From the NCBI GenBank assembly GCA_021732005.1, contig JAKFVT010000063.1, forward strand, positions 155,034-219,033: a DNA stretch of 64,000 nucleotides, written 5' to 3'. The stretch's first letter is position 1; each line of letters starts with the position of its first letter. This stretch comes from Mycobacterium sp. GTDB taxonomy: Bacteria; Actinomycetota; Actinomycetes; Mycobacteriales; Mycobacteriaceae. A program made the translations under genes and the position numbers. The notes below the pieces were generated by a model. It was given only the letters and a program-made list of their open reading frames with translations. It was not told the origin of the DNA and did not search any database. Positions 25,628 to 34,280 of this stretch are shown piece after piece.

Positions 25628-26371
25628 ATGCGTATCGCCCTGTTCGCGACCTGTCTGGCCGACGCGATGTTTCCGCGGGCCGCGATCGCGACTGTCGAAT
25701 TGCTGGAGCGGCTCGGGCATCAGGTGGTCTTCCCGGCGGACCAGACGTGTTGCGGTCAGATGCACATCAACACCGGCTATCTCGGGCAGGCGACGGGCTT
25801 GGTGCGCCACCACGTCGAGGTGTTCGAGCGCAGCGGCTGCGATGTGGTGGTCGCGCCGTCCGGATCGTGCGTCGGCTCGGTACGCCACCAGCATGCGATG
25901 GTGGCCCGCCGGGCCGGTGAGACCGCGCTGGCGCAGCGCGCAGAGGCGATGGCGGCACGTACCTACGAACTCTCCGAATTGTTGGTCGACGTTCTCGATG
26001 TGCGCGATGTCGGTGCCTACTATCCGCACCGGGTCACCTACCACCCGACCTGTCATTCGCTGCGGCTGTTGCGTGTCGGTGACAAGCCCCTGCAATTGCT
26101 TCGCCACGTGCGCGGCCTGACCTTGGTGGAGCTCGCCGACGCGGACACCTGCTGCGGTTTCGGCGGCACCTTCGCGATCAAGAACGCTGACACCTCCACC
26201 GCGATGCTGGCCGACAAGATGTCGGCGGTCATCGCCTCGCGTGCCGAAGTGTGTGCGGCCGGCGACAGTTCGTGTCTGATGCACATCGGCGGGGGGCTGA
26301 GCCGGATGCGCTCGGCGGTGCGGACCATGCATCTCGCCGAGATCCTGGCCGCGACGGAGCCGGAGCGATGA
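25628..26371 (+). CDS. lutA: Lactate utilisation protein A (Fe-S/CCG-domain protein)
   Basis: 247-residue protein with two CCG-type cysteine motifs, TCCGQMH (~residue 40) and TCCGFGG (~residue 178), each ligating an Fe-S cluster; further Cys in SGSCVGS and PTCH fit the family. Member of LutA/YkgE, part of the LutABC complex oxidising L-lactate to pyruvate. ATG 25628 gives the conserved MRIALFATCLAD start. Its TGA overlaps the lutB ATG (ATGA). Confidence 0.93.
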   Translation: MRIALFATCLADAMFPRAAIATVELLERLGHQVVFPADQTCCGQMHINTGYLGQATGLVRHHVEVFERSGCDVVVAPSGSCVGSVRHQHAMVARRAGETALAQRAEAMAARTYELSELLVDVLDVRDVGAYYPHRVTYHPTCHSLRLLRVGDKPLQLLRHVRGLTLVELADADTCCGFGGTFAIKNADTSTAMLADKMSAVIASRAEVCAAGDSSCLMHIGGGLSRMRSAVRTMHLAEILAATEPER

Positions 26372-27864
26372 CCACCGATCCATCCCCGGGTCGCTTCGCT
26401 CCAGCCCGCCGCTCCTTCCTCGGCGTCCCCGGCATCGGCAATCTGCGTGGCAGCCAACCGTTCCCGGTGGCGGCGCGACGAGAGCTGGCCAACACCCAGA
26501 TGCGCCGCAATGTCGGCCACGCCACCCGCACCATCCGCACCAAACGGCTTGGGGCCGTTGCCGAATGCCCGGACTGGGAGCAGTTGCGGGCGGCGGGCAG
26601 CGCGCTCAAGCAGGAGGTGATGGCACGGCTGCCGGAATTGCTCGAGCAGCTGGAAGCCAATGTGGTGGCCCGCGGCGGCGTGGTGCACTGGGCGCGCGAC
26701 GCCGCCGAAGCCAATCGGATCGTGACCGGGTTGATCCGCGAGGCGGGCGCCGACGAGGTGGTCAAGGTCAAGTCGATGGCCACCCAGGAGATCGGCCTCA
26801 ACGAGCATCTGGCAGCCGAAGGAATCGCGGCGATCGAGACCGACCTCGCCGAGCTGATCGTGCAACTCGGGCACGACACACCCAGTCACATTCTCGTTCC
26901 GGCGATCCACCGCAACCGTGCCGAGATCCGCGAGATATTCGCCAGAGAGATGCCCGATGCCGGTGAACTGACCGACGAGCCGCGCGTACTTGCGATGGCG
27001 GCCCGCGCGCATCTGCGCCGAAAGTTCCTGTCCGCCAAGGTCGCCGTCAGCGGTGCCAATTTCGCGGTCGCCGAAACCGGGACACTGGCCGTCGTCGAAT
27101 CCGAAGGTAACGGCCGGATGTGCGTGACCCTGCCGCAGACGCTGATCACGGTGATGGGCATCGAGAAGGTGGTGCCGCGGTTCACCGACCTCGAGGTGTT
27201 CATGCAGCTGCTGCCGCGTTCGTCGACGGCTGAACGGATGAATCCGTACACCTCGATGTGGACCGGTGTGCATCCCGGTGACGGACCGCAGGAGTTCCAT
27301 CTGGTGCTGCTGGACAACGGTCGCACCGCGGTGCTCGGGGACGCGGTCGGCCGCGCGGCCCTGCACTGCATCCGCTGCAGCGCCTGCCTGAATGTCTGCC
27401 CGGTGTACGAACGCACCGGCGGCCACGCCTACGGCTCGATCTATCCGGGCCCGATCGGTGCGATCCTGAGCCCGCAGCTGACCGGGATGCAGGGACACGA
27501 CGACCCCAACGCCTCCCTGCCGTACGCGTCGTCGTTGTGCGGTGCGTGTTTCGACGCGTGCCCGGTCCGGATAGACATCCCCTCGATCCTGGTGCACCTG
27601 CGGGCCGCCCAGGTCGACGGCCATCGGGCGATCGGCCAGGATCTGGCGATGGGCGCCGCCGCGTGGGCGATGGCCTCGCCCAGACGATTCGCCGCAGCCG
27701 AGAGGCTTCTCAGCGCCGGACGGCTCGTGGCGGGTGCGGATCAGCGCATCACGGCCCTGCCCTGGCCGGCGTCGCGCTGGACCGCCAGCCGGGACGTGCC
27801 GGCGCCGCCCGCGGAGACGTTCCGCCAATGGTGGGCCCGCACCCACGACGAGGCGTCCCGATGA
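26368..27864 (+). CDS. lutB: Lactate utilisation protein B (ferredoxin-type iron-sulphur protein)
   Basis: 498-residue protein: N-terminal LUD-like domain (~60-300, SGANFAVAETGTLAVVESEGN), then two 4Fe-4S motifs, CIRCSACLNVCP and CGACFDACP, and a short C-terminal tail. It is the electron-transferring subunit of the LutABC lactate oxidase. ATG 26368 overlaps the lutA stop by 4 nt and its own stop overlaps lutC likewise, so the three are translated together. Confidence 0.94.
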   Translation: MTTDPSPGRFAPARRSFLGVPGIGNLRGSQPFPVAARRELANTQMRRNVGHATRTIRTKRLGAVAECPDWEQLRAAGSALKQEVMARLPELLEQLEANVVARGGVVHWARDAAEANRIVTGLIREAGADEVVKVKSMATQEIGLNEHLAAEGIAAIETDLAELIVQLGHDTPSHILVPAIHRNRAEIREIFAREMPDAGELTDEPRVLAMAARAHLRRKFLSAKVAVSGANFAVAETGTLAVVESEGNGRMCVTLPQTLITVMGIEKVVPRFTDLEVFMQLLPRSSTAERMNPYTSMWTGVHPGDGPQEFHLVLLDNGRTAVLGDAVGRAALHCIRCSACLNVCPVYERTGGHAYGSIYPGPIGAILSPQLTGMQGHDDPNASLPYASSLCGACFDACPVRIDIPSILVHLRAAQVDGHRAIGQDLAMGAAAWAMASPRRFAAAERLLSAGRLVAGADQRITALPWPASRWTASRDVPAPPAETFRQWWARTHDEASR

Positions 27865-28481
27865 ACGAGACACGTCGCATCGTCCTCGACCGGATCCGCG
27901 GCGCCCTCGCGGCGGCCCCGCCCGAACCCGTTCAGGTGCCGCGCGACTACGACCGGGAGCCCGCGCACGGACCGGGTGACGCCGAACGATTCGCGCGGAC
28001 GGTCGCCGAATACCAGGCCCAGGTGCTGCCCGTCGAGGCCGCCGAGATCGCGGCCACCATCGCCGCGCTGACGGGTGCCGGCGCCCGGGTGGCGATACCG
28101 TCCGGACTGCCCACCGAGTGGACCGACGGCATCGACACCGTCGTCGACGAACCGGAAAACCCTTTGGCGGTAACCGAACTCGACACCGCCGCGGCCGTCG
28201 TCACCGGATGCGCCCTGGGCATCGCGGCCACCGGAACCATCGTCCTGGACGCCGGACGGAGCCAGGGCCGGCGAGCGCTGACACTGGTCCCCGACCATCA
28301 CATCTGCGTCGTCTTCACCGACCAGATCGTCGACACCGTCCCGCAGGCGTTCGCCGCCCTGGATCCCGGCCGGCCGCTGACCTTCATCTCCGGACCGAGC
28401 GCCACCAGCGACATCGAACTCGACCGCGTCGAGGGTGTGCACGGCCCCCGCAGACTTGACGTGCTGCTGGTCAGCAGGTGA
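27861..28481 (+). CDS. lutC: Lactate utilisation protein C (LUD-domain protein)
   Basis: 206-residue LUD-domain protein, third subunit of the L-lactate oxidising complex. Seen: N-terminal helix MNETRRIVLDRIRGAL, the conserved GCALGIAATGTIVLDAG strand-turn, and VPDHHICVVFTDQIVDTVP. The end FISGPSATSDIELDRVEGVHGP is the family signature. ATGA overlap with lutB. No lactate permease or GntR regulator (lutR/lldR) is adjacent. Confidence 0.93.
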   Translation: MNETRRIVLDRIRGALAAAPPEPVQVPRDYDREPAHGPGDAERFARTVAEYQAQVLPVEAAEIAATIAALTGAGARVAIPSGLPTEWTDGIDTVVDEPENPLAVTELDTAAAVVTGCALGIAATGTIVLDAGRSQGRRALTLVPDHHICVVFTDQIVDTVPQAFAALDPGRPLTFISGPSATSDIELDRVEGVHGPRRLDVLLVSR

Positions 28482-28556
28482 CATTGCGGAATCCACTTAT
28501 TTCTCGCGGCCGCACGGCATAGATTTCTACAGCGGAGCTACGAAGGGAGCCGGGCG

Positions 28557-29009
28557 TTGCGGACTTTGGCGGTAGGCATTGCGCTCACGGCGGCTGCGGT
28601 GACTTTGGCCCCGCCGGCTTCCGCGGAGCTGTGGCCGGGCAACTACAACATGATCATCCCGGACCGGCGGGACTTCCACACCTGGGCGTGGGCCGCCAAC
28701 CCCTGCCCGCAGCAGATCGTGTTCTCGCCGACCTGTGTCCGCGTCTCGGCCAACCCGATGCCGATCGCCAAGGCCTACGGCTGGTACGGGATCGCGACGC
28801 TGGAAAATGGGCAGTACACGATGACGGTCGACGTTCCGGACGGATTGCGCTGCGGCGACATCTATTACGGCCCGGTCATCCCCACCCACGACGTGTACAC
28901 CTGGGACGCGAAAACGCTGGCGGGCCAGCTGCAGTCCACGTTCGACGCCGGCTGCGACGGTGCGCCGGGGGGAACCTTCACCTACCCGTTCTGGCTGACC
29001 CGGCTCTGA
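28557..29009 (+). CDS. Secreted protein of unknown function
   Basis: 150-residue protein with a Sec signal peptide: basic MR, hydrophobic core LAVGIALTAAAVTLA, cleavage after PASA near residue 23. The mature part is aromatic-rich with four Cys (PCPQ, PTCV, LRCG, AGCD), likely two disulphides. No enzyme motif seen. TTG start at 28557 is preceded by AGGGAG 7 nt upstream, the only reason for choosing this rare start. Ends 1 nt before the convergent rhomboid gene stop. Confidence 0.82.
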   Translation: MRTLAVGIALTAAAVTLAPPASAELWPGNYNMIIPDRRDFHTWAWAANPCPQQIVFSPTCVRVSANPMPIAKAYGWYGIATLENGQYTMTVDVPDGLRCGDIYYGPVIPTHDVYTWDAKTLAGQLQSTFDAGCDGAPGGTFTYPFWLTRL

Positions 29010-29010
29010 G

Positions 29011-29874
29011 TCAGCCGGTGATCAGCGCGCCGTACTGACCGATCAACTCCGCGGTGCGCCAGTAGATCAGCGCCGCGAACACCACCAGTACAGCCGCGGA
29101 GACGCCGCCCTGCACCAGGTTGCGACGTTCCCGCGGGGCGTAGGTGTAGACCGCCGCGATCAGCGACCCGGTGATCAATCCACCGACGTGGCCCTGCCAA
29201 CTGATCGACGGCACGGTGAACGTCAGCACCAGGTTGATCCCGATGAGCACGACCACCCAGCGCACGTCGAGGTTGAGCCGCTTGGCCACAACGAATGTCG
29301 CCCCGAACAATCCGAAGACCGCACCCGACGCACCCGCGGTGGCCGCCCCGATCGGAGCGAGCAGGTAGACCAGCACCGAACCGCCCAGCGCGCTGAGACC
29401 GTACAGCGCACCGAAGCGCAGCCGGCCCAGCCAGGCCTCGAGCGGGGGGCCGATCACGTACAGCGCCCACATGTTGAACAGCAGATGCATGGCGCCGTAA
29501 TGCATGAACGCCGAGGTGATCAGACGGAAGTACTCGCCTCCCGCAACACCGGGGGCCCACAGCACGAGCTCACGCTGGAGCTCCTTCGACGTCATCTGCA
29601 GCACGAACATCACCACGTTGACCGCGATCAGCGCATACGTCACGTACGGCAGGCCGGAGCGCCGGATGCCACCGGCCCCGGTGCGCGCCGGGCGCACACT
29701 CTGCCCGGCGGCTGCCACGCAGTCGACGCATTGATGGCCGACCGCGGCGCTGCGCATGCACTCGGGGCAGACCGGCCGCCCACAGCGAGTGCATTGCACA
29801 TAGGTCGGGCGGTCGGGATGGCGGTAACAGGTCGGAGTGCCCGCCGGAGTTTGCGGTGTGTAAGGGATGCTCAT
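29011..29874 (-). CDS. Rhomboid-family intramembrane serine protease with N-terminal zinc-ribbon/B-box
   Basis: 287-residue membrane protease. Residues ~15-55 hold Cys/His pairs (CYRHP, CTRCGRPVCPECM, CVDC) forming a B-box-like zinc site. Then six or seven transmembrane helices. The catalytic Ser is in GASGAVFG and the catalytic His in GHVGGLITG; HYGAMHLLFNMWALY is the conserved TM2 motif. ATG 29874 is preceded by GGCAGGA. In-frame sequence further upstream lacks coding character. Substrates unknown. Confidence 0.92.
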   Translation of the reverse strand: MSIPYTPQTPAGTPTCYRHPDRPTYVQCTRCGRPVCPECMRSAAVGHQCVDCVAAAGQSVRPARTGAGGIRRSGLPYVTYALIAVNVVMFVLQMTSKELQRELVLWAPGVAGGEYFRLITSAFMHYGAMHLLFNMWALYVIGPPLEAWLGRLRFGALYGLSALGGSVLVYLLAPIGAATAGASGAVFGLFGATFVVAKRLNLDVRWVVVLIGINLVLTFTVPSISWQGHVGGLITGSLIAAVYTYAPRERRNLVQGGVSAAVLVVFAALIYWRTAELIGQYGALITG

Positions 29875-30327
29875 AGTCCTGCCCCCGAAGATACTGTGCC
29901 GGGCCGGTGGGCCTACCCGCGACGGCGTTGCCGACGCGGCGGAGGCGGCACGGATTCCGTCGTCGGGAGCCGGACCCGCGACGGCGCGCCCGGCCGACCA
30001 GCCACCAGACACCTGCTGGACGGCGGTCACGGGATTTCTCGGCAGCTAACCTTCGGATTCAATTTCGGACGGCGTCAATATTTGCCATATCCGCACCGCC
30101 GCGTCCCATTTTCGGGAAACGCGAATCGGTGCTGATGTGCCCATATAGCTATCCCCAACAATTTGTAGCCACGCAACTGATTCCGTAGTACATTTCCCCC
30201 AGGTTGAGTTCACAGCCGCCCGGAGACGCCAGCGCGCGAGGGCTCGAGAACTTTCGCAGCGAAGCTTCGATCCGAACAGCTTCGGCAGGCAAATCCGGCA
30301 TCGCGGAGCACCACTGATGGAGGCGCC
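29875..30327. other. 453-bp non-coding interval
   Basis: Divergent interval between the rhomboid (-) and STAS (+) genes. The middle (about 30045-30200) is clearly AT-richer than its surroundings. I see no convincing gene, RNA fold or perfect operator. It must hold both promoters. A strong GGAGGCG ribosome site is at its right end, just before the STAS gene. Confidence 0.6.
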
Positions 30328-30768
30328 ATGACTTTAGCCACCACCGCGGCACCCTTGGCTGACACCCGCCCGGGCCGCGACCGCACGGATCGTGGAGTCT
30401 TCCGGTCCAGAGAGCTCAGCGCCACCACCCTGCTCATCGCGGCAGCCGGCGAGGTGGACGCATCAAACGCCGGTGACATGCTCGGTTACGTCGAGGACAA
30501 CGTCTCGGGATATCAGCAGCTCGTGATCGACCTGTCGAAGCTCGACTTCTTCGCGACGGACGGGTTCTCGGCGCTGCACACTCTCACGGTGCGGTGCTCG
30601 CGGCGCGGAATCGACTGGGTGTTGGTCCCCGGCCCCGCGGTTGCCCGCGTGCTGCGGGTCTGTGATCCGGAGGGGCTGGTCACCACGGCGGGCAACATCG
30701 TCTCGGCGGTGGCCGCTCTCGCCCGCGGCCCGCACACCCATCTGCAGCTGGCCCCGCTGGCGAAGTAG
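30328..30768 (+). CDS. STAS-domain protein (anti-sigma-factor antagonist-like)
   Basis: 146-residue protein with an N-terminal disordered ~30 residues and a STAS domain (~30-135). Such proteins bind anti-sigma kinases in SigF/SigB-type partner-switching. Seen: LIAAAGEVDASNAGDM, and LVIDLSKLDFFATDGFSAL, where the usual DSSG phosphoacceptor loop reads ATDG, putting Asp where the phosphorylated Ser normally sits. This resembles the Rv0516c/Rv2638 group. Thr2 and Thr5-6 in the N-terminal tail could be kinase targets, as reported for Rv0516c (inference). Strong GGAGG site before the ATG. Confidence 0.85.
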   Translation: MTLATTAAPLADTRPGRDRTDRGVFRSRELSATTLLIAAAGEVDASNAGDMLGYVEDNVSGYQQLVIDLSKLDFFATDGFSALHTLTVRCSRRGIDWVLVPGPAVARVLRVCDPEGLVTTAGNIVSAVAALARGPHTHLQLAPLAK

Positions 30769-30821
30769 CCGGCTGCGCCTTCCTAGACTGGTTCGGTCGG
30801 TTCTAGCGAAGGCGAGCAGCC

Positions 30822-31463
30822 ATGGCGACACACGGTCGCAATCTCAACGACCTGGTGACACGGTTCTGGACCGTAGCCGCACCGCTCTACGACCATCCCC
30901 GTCTGCAGCAATGGGTCTACCAGCCCGCCCAAGACGAGGTCCTCGACGAGCTGCGCGCCCACGGCGCCCGCCGGATTGCTGACATTGCCTGCGGCACAGG
31001 CATTCTCGCGGCTCGCATCGAAGCCGAGCTGCAGCCCGACGAGGTGTACGGGGTGGACATGTCCGACGGCATGCTCAAGCAGGCCAAGGCCCGCGACCCG
31101 AAGGTGCAGTGGCGCAAGGGGCCGGCCGAACAATTGCCGTTCGACGACGACGCGCTCGACGCTGTCGTCTCGACATCGGCCTTTCACTTCTTCGACCAAC
31201 CTGCGGCGATGCGCGAATTCCACCGGGTGCTGCGGCCCGGCGGTCTGGCGGCGGTCGCGACGATCAGCCCGCCGCAACTGCCGCTGCTCGGCCAGCTGAC
31301 CAACTCGCCGGCCAGTGCCGCGCACAACCCGTCGGCGCAGGAGATGCGCACACTGTTCACCGACGCCGGTTTCACGATCAGCGACCAGCACCGGGTGCAC
31401 CGGCCGCTGTGGACCAAAGCCGTGTTCGACCTCATCACGATCGGGACGAAGCCCGCGTCCTGA
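30822..31463 (+). CDS. Class I SAM-dependent methyltransferase
   Basis: 213-residue UbiE-like methyltransferase. Seen: motif I IADIACGTGILAARIE, acidic VYGVDMSDGML (SAM ribose binding), motif post-I GPAEQLPFDDDALDAVVST, and FHRVLRPGGLAAVATI. Substrate unknown. It stands 53 bp after the STAS gene and just before the VOC gene pair, on the same strand. Confidence 0.87.
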   Translation: MATHGRNLNDLVTRFWTVAAPLYDHPRLQQWVYQPAQDEVLDELRAHGARRIADIACGTGILAARIEAELQPDEVYGVDMSDGMLKQAKARDPKVQWRKGPAEQLPFDDDALDAVVSTSAFHFFDQPAAMREFHRVLRPGGLAAVATISPPQLPLLGQLTNSPASAAHNPSAQEMRTLFTDAGFTISDQHRVHRPLWTKAVFDLITIGTKPAS

Positions 31464-31490
31464 CCGATGCGGGCCGTATCCTTCGACACC

Positions 31491-31898
31491 ATGGCCGTCG
31501 AGCTGCTCGTCCCCAGTGTCGAGATCGGTCTGGTGACCACCAATCTGGGTCCGATGGTCGAGTTCTACGAGAACTTCCTCGGGCTGCCGTTTCAGCTCGA
31601 CCTCGACTTTCCCGGCGGCACCATGAAGCGCTACCTGATCGGTGACAACACCCTCAAACTCGTGACCTACGACCAGCCGCCTCCCGCGGACCTCACCCCC
31701 GGCGGTGGACGCGCGCAGACCGGTGTCCGCTACATCTCGCTGGTGGTCACAAACGTCACCGAGGTGGCCACGCAGGTCACGGCCGCCGGGTACGAAATCG
31801 TCGAGCCGCTCACCGAATTCACCGCCCTGCCCGGCATCGGGTGGTTCTTCGTGGCCGATCCCGACGGCAACTGGGTCGAGCTCGCCGGCCCGATCTGA
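31491..31898 (+). CDS. VOC-family (glyoxalase/dioxygenase fold) protein, tandem copy 1
   Basis: 135-residue vicinal-oxygen-chelate protein. ATG 31491 is chosen because it gives exactly the same length and N-terminus (MAVELL) as the neighbouring copy; an ATG at 31467 would add eight residues. Seen: VGLVTTNLGPMVEFYENFLGL and C-terminal PDGNWVEL with the Glu ligand. The usual first metal His is not evident, so metal use is doubtful. A 35-nt run is identical to copy 2. Confidence 0.83.
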   Translation: MAVELLVPSVEIGLVTTNLGPMVEFYENFLGLPFQLDLDFPGGTMKRYLIGDNTLKLVTYDQPPPADLTPGGGRAQTGVRYISLVVTNVTEVATQVTAAGYEIVEPLTEFTALPGIGWFFVADPDGNWVELAGPI

Positions 31899-31945
31899 AC
31901 ACCGCTTTTCCTTCCGACGTCACCCACTCAACGCAGAGGAACACC

Positions 31946-32353
31946 ATGGCAATCGAGCTACTCGCCAAGAACATCGAAGTTGGTTTGGTCACCACCAACC
32001 TGGGTCCGATGGTCGAGTTCTACGAGAACTTCCTGGGCCTGCCCTTCACCGGCGACCTCGACTTCCCCGGCGGAACCATGAAGCGCTACGCGCTCGGTGA
32101 CAACGTGCTCAAGCTGATCACCCTCGACCAGCCGCCGGCCGCGCCCGCGACGCCGGGGGGCGGACCCGCCGCGGCCGGCATCCGCTACTACACCGTGGTG
32201 GTGGCCAACACCACCACGGCCGCCGAGCAGGTCAAGGCGGCCGGATACGAGATCGCACAGGAGCTCGCCGAGTTCACGGCGCTGCCGGGCATGGGCTGGA
32301 TGTTTGTCGCCGACCCGGACGGGAACTGGGTCGAGCTCGTCGGCCCGATGTAG
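31946..32353 (+). CDS. VOC-family protein, tandem copy 2
   Basis: 135 residues, paralogue of the gene 48 bp upstream: the same IEVGLVTTNLGPMVEFYE region, the same FPGGTMKRY, and the same C-terminus PDGNWVEL. It differs mostly in the middle loop (PPAAPATPGGGPAAAG) and in residues facing the likely pocket. Better ribosome site (CAGAGGA) than copy 1. The pair reflects a local duplication followed by divergence. Ligand unknown. Confidence 0.84.
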   Translation: MAIELLAKNIEVGLVTTNLGPMVEFYENFLGLPFTGDLDFPGGTMKRYALGDNVLKLITLDQPPAAPATPGGGPAAAGIRYYTVVVANTTTAAEQVKAAGYEIAQELAEFTALPGMGWMFVADPDGNWVELVGPM

Positions 32354-32377
32354 ATCGCGGGCCGTACCCTGGGGATC

Positions 32378-32863
32378 GTGCCCGAGCTTCATCCCGACCT
32401 CGCGGTCCTGGCGCCCCTGCTGGGCACCTGGACCGGCGCCGGCACCGGCGAGTACCCGACCATCGAGACGTTCGGCTACGTCGAAGAGATCGCGATAGGG
32501 CACGTCGGCAAGCCCTTCCTGACCTACTCGCAGCGGACCCGGGCCGACGACGACGGTCGGCCCCTGCACGCCGAGACCGGCTACCTCCGGGTGCCGTCGC
32601 CCGGCCGGATCGAACTCGTCGTCGCCCATCCCACCGGGGTCACCGAGATCGACGAAGGCACGCTGTCGGTGACCGACGACGGCCTGGCCATCCAGCTCGA
32701 CTCCACCGCCATCGGGCTCTCCGGTTCTGCGAAAAACGTCACCGCCCTGAGCCGTTCGTTCAAACTTGTCGGTGACGAGCTCACCTACAGCGTGCGGATG
32801 GCCGCTGTCGGCGTACCGCTCAACCACCATCTGGCCGCGACCCTTCACAGGCAGCAGGGGTGA
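32378..32863 (+). CDS. Nitrobindin-like haem protein (THAP4/DUF1794 family)
   Basis: 161-residue beta-barrel protein with the nitrobindin signature LGTWTGAGTGEYPTI near residue 15 and C-terminal LNHHLAATLHR, where one His serves as the proximal haem ligand. Relatives (Rv2717c, human THAP4 domain) hold ferric haem, bind NO and isomerise peroxynitrite. GTG start at 32378. Its TGA overlaps the GTG of the next gene (GTGA), so the two are co-translated. Confidence 0.87.
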   Translation: MPELHPDLAVLAPLLGTWTGAGTGEYPTIETFGYVEEIAIGHVGKPFLTYSQRTRADDDGRPLHAETGYLRVPSPGRIELVVAHPTGVTEIDEGTLSVTDDGLAIQLDSTAIGLSGSAKNVTALSRSFKLVGDELTYSVRMAAVGVPLNHHLAATLHRQQG

Positions 32864-34113
32864 GCCACTCCCCCGCCGGCGACGGCCGGATTCGCGTCCC
32901 GACCGACCTCGACGCTGTCACCGACGTCGGCGTCGAGGACCACGCCGACATCTCGGCGGCCACCGCCGACCGGATCTGGGAATCGGTGCGGCACTGGTAC
33001 GCCGCGGGCATGCACCCCGCCATCCAGCTGTGCCTGCGGCACAACGGAAAAATTGTGCTCAACCGCGCGATCGGCCACGGTTGGGGCAACGGACCAGCCG
33101 ACCCGCCGGACGCCGAGAAGGTGCCGGTCACCGTCGAGACCCCGTTCTGTGTGTACTCCGCGGCCAAGGCCATCAGCACGACGGTGGTGCACATGCTCGT
33201 CGAGCGGGGCGAGTTCTCCCTCGAGGACCGGGTCTGCGACTACCTGCCGAACTACACCAGCCACGGCAAGGACCGCACCACCATCCGTCACGTGATCACC
33301 CACAGCGCCGGCGTGCCGTTCGCCACCGGGCCGCGACCGGACCTCAAGCGGATGAACGAGAGTGCTTACGCGCGCGAGAAACTCGGTGAGCTCAAACCCA
33401 TTCACCGGCCGGGCTTGATGCACATCTACCACGGGCTGACCTGGGGCCCGCTGGTCCGCGAGATCGTCTCGGCCGCAACCGGGCGCAACATCCGCGACAT
33501 CCTCGCCGAGGATATCCTGGACCCGCTGGGGTTCCGGTGGACGAACTATGGTGTGGCAGAACAGGATGTCCCGCTGGTCGCGCCGAGCCACGTCACGGGT
33601 AAACCACTGCCGGCGCCGATCGCCAAGGCGTTCCGGGCCGCCGTCGGCGGTACGCCGCAGCAGATCATCCCGTTCTCCAACACCCCGCTGTTCCTGACCG
33701 GTGTCGTCCCGTCGTCGAGCACGGTGTCCAACGCCGACGAGTTATCCCGCTTCGCCGAAATCCTCTGTCGCGGAGGTGCACTCGACGGTGTCCGGGTTAT
33801 GCGCCCGGAGACGCTACGTGCGGCGGCGGCACCCGCACGGCGGCTGCGGCCCGATATCGCGACAGGGTTCACACCGATGCGCTGGGGCACCGGCTACATG
33901 CTCGGGTCCACCCGATTCGGGCCGTTCGGACGCGACGCGCCCGCCGCCGTCGGCCACACCGGGCTGACCAACATCGCGGTCTGGGCGGATCCGGAACGAC
34001 GGCTGTCCGTCGGACTGGTCAGCAGCGGTAAACCCGGACAGCACCGCGAAGCCGGCCGCTACACCGACGTGCTGGACCGCATCAACGCTGAGATCCCCCG
34101 CGTCCGCGGGTGA
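32860..34113 (+). CDS. Serine hydrolase, beta-lactamase/EstB family
   Basis: 417-residue class C beta-lactamase-fold hydrolase, likely an esterase (similar to LipE, Rv3775). Seen: nucleophile motif SAAK in CVYSAAKAIS, HVITHSAGVPF, MHIYHGLTWG at the place of the YxN motif, and VGHTGLTN as the KTG-box equivalent. No signal peptide is visible, so probably intracellular. Coupled by GTGA overlap to the nitrobindin-like gene. Confidence 0.86.
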   Translation: MSHSPAGDGRIRVPTDLDAVTDVGVEDHADISAATADRIWESVRHWYAAGMHPAIQLCLRHNGKIVLNRAIGHGWGNGPADPPDAEKVPVTVETPFCVYSAAKAISTTVVHMLVERGEFSLEDRVCDYLPNYTSHGKDRTTIRHVITHSAGVPFATGPRPDLKRMNESAYAREKLGELKPIHRPGLMHIYHGLTWGPLVREIVSAATGRNIRDILAEDILDPLGFRWTNYGVAEQDVPLVAPSHVTGKPLPAPIAKAFRAAVGGTPQQIIPFSNTPLFLTGVVPSSSTVSNADELSRFAEILCRGGALDGVRVMRPETLRAAAAPARRLRPDIATGFTPMRWGTGYMLGSTRFGPFGRDAPAAVGHTGLTNIAVWADPERRLSVGLVSSGKPGQHREAGRYTDVLDRINAEIPRVRG

Positions 34114-34150
34114 ATTGTGCCGACCGCGCGCGGTCGATAACGTACCGGCC

Positions 34151-34276
34151 ATGGGTGACTCGCTGCTGCAGCAACAACTCGACGAGGTGCGGGCCCTGCT
34201 GCAGCGGGCGCGGGAGCTGTTCGGCCCGAATCCCGTTGCGCCGCCGGAGGTTGTCTCCGCCGACGGCGACCGGTAA
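34151..34276 (+). CDS. Small ORF, 41 residues, unknown
   Basis: ATG 34151 to TAA 34276 encodes MGDSLLQQQLDEVRALLQ... with an amphipathic helix and a Pro-rich tail (GPNPVAPPEVV). The N-terminus looks like helical starts of ESX-accessory proteins, which fits the neighbouring operon, but it runs on the opposite strand and ends 4 nt before the stop of the DUF2694 gene. No clear ribosome site; a GATAAC box 11 nt before the ATG could drive a leaderless message. Could be a gene remnant. Confidence 0.4.
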   Translation: MGDSLLQQQLDEVRALLQRARELFGPNPVAPPEVVSADGDR

Positions 34277-34280
34277 CCGC

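Noticed and set aside
26053..27873. 606-codon open frame antisense to lutAB
   Set aside because: Shadow of the lutB reading frame; the + strand protein has clear Fe-S motifs and ATGA coupling.
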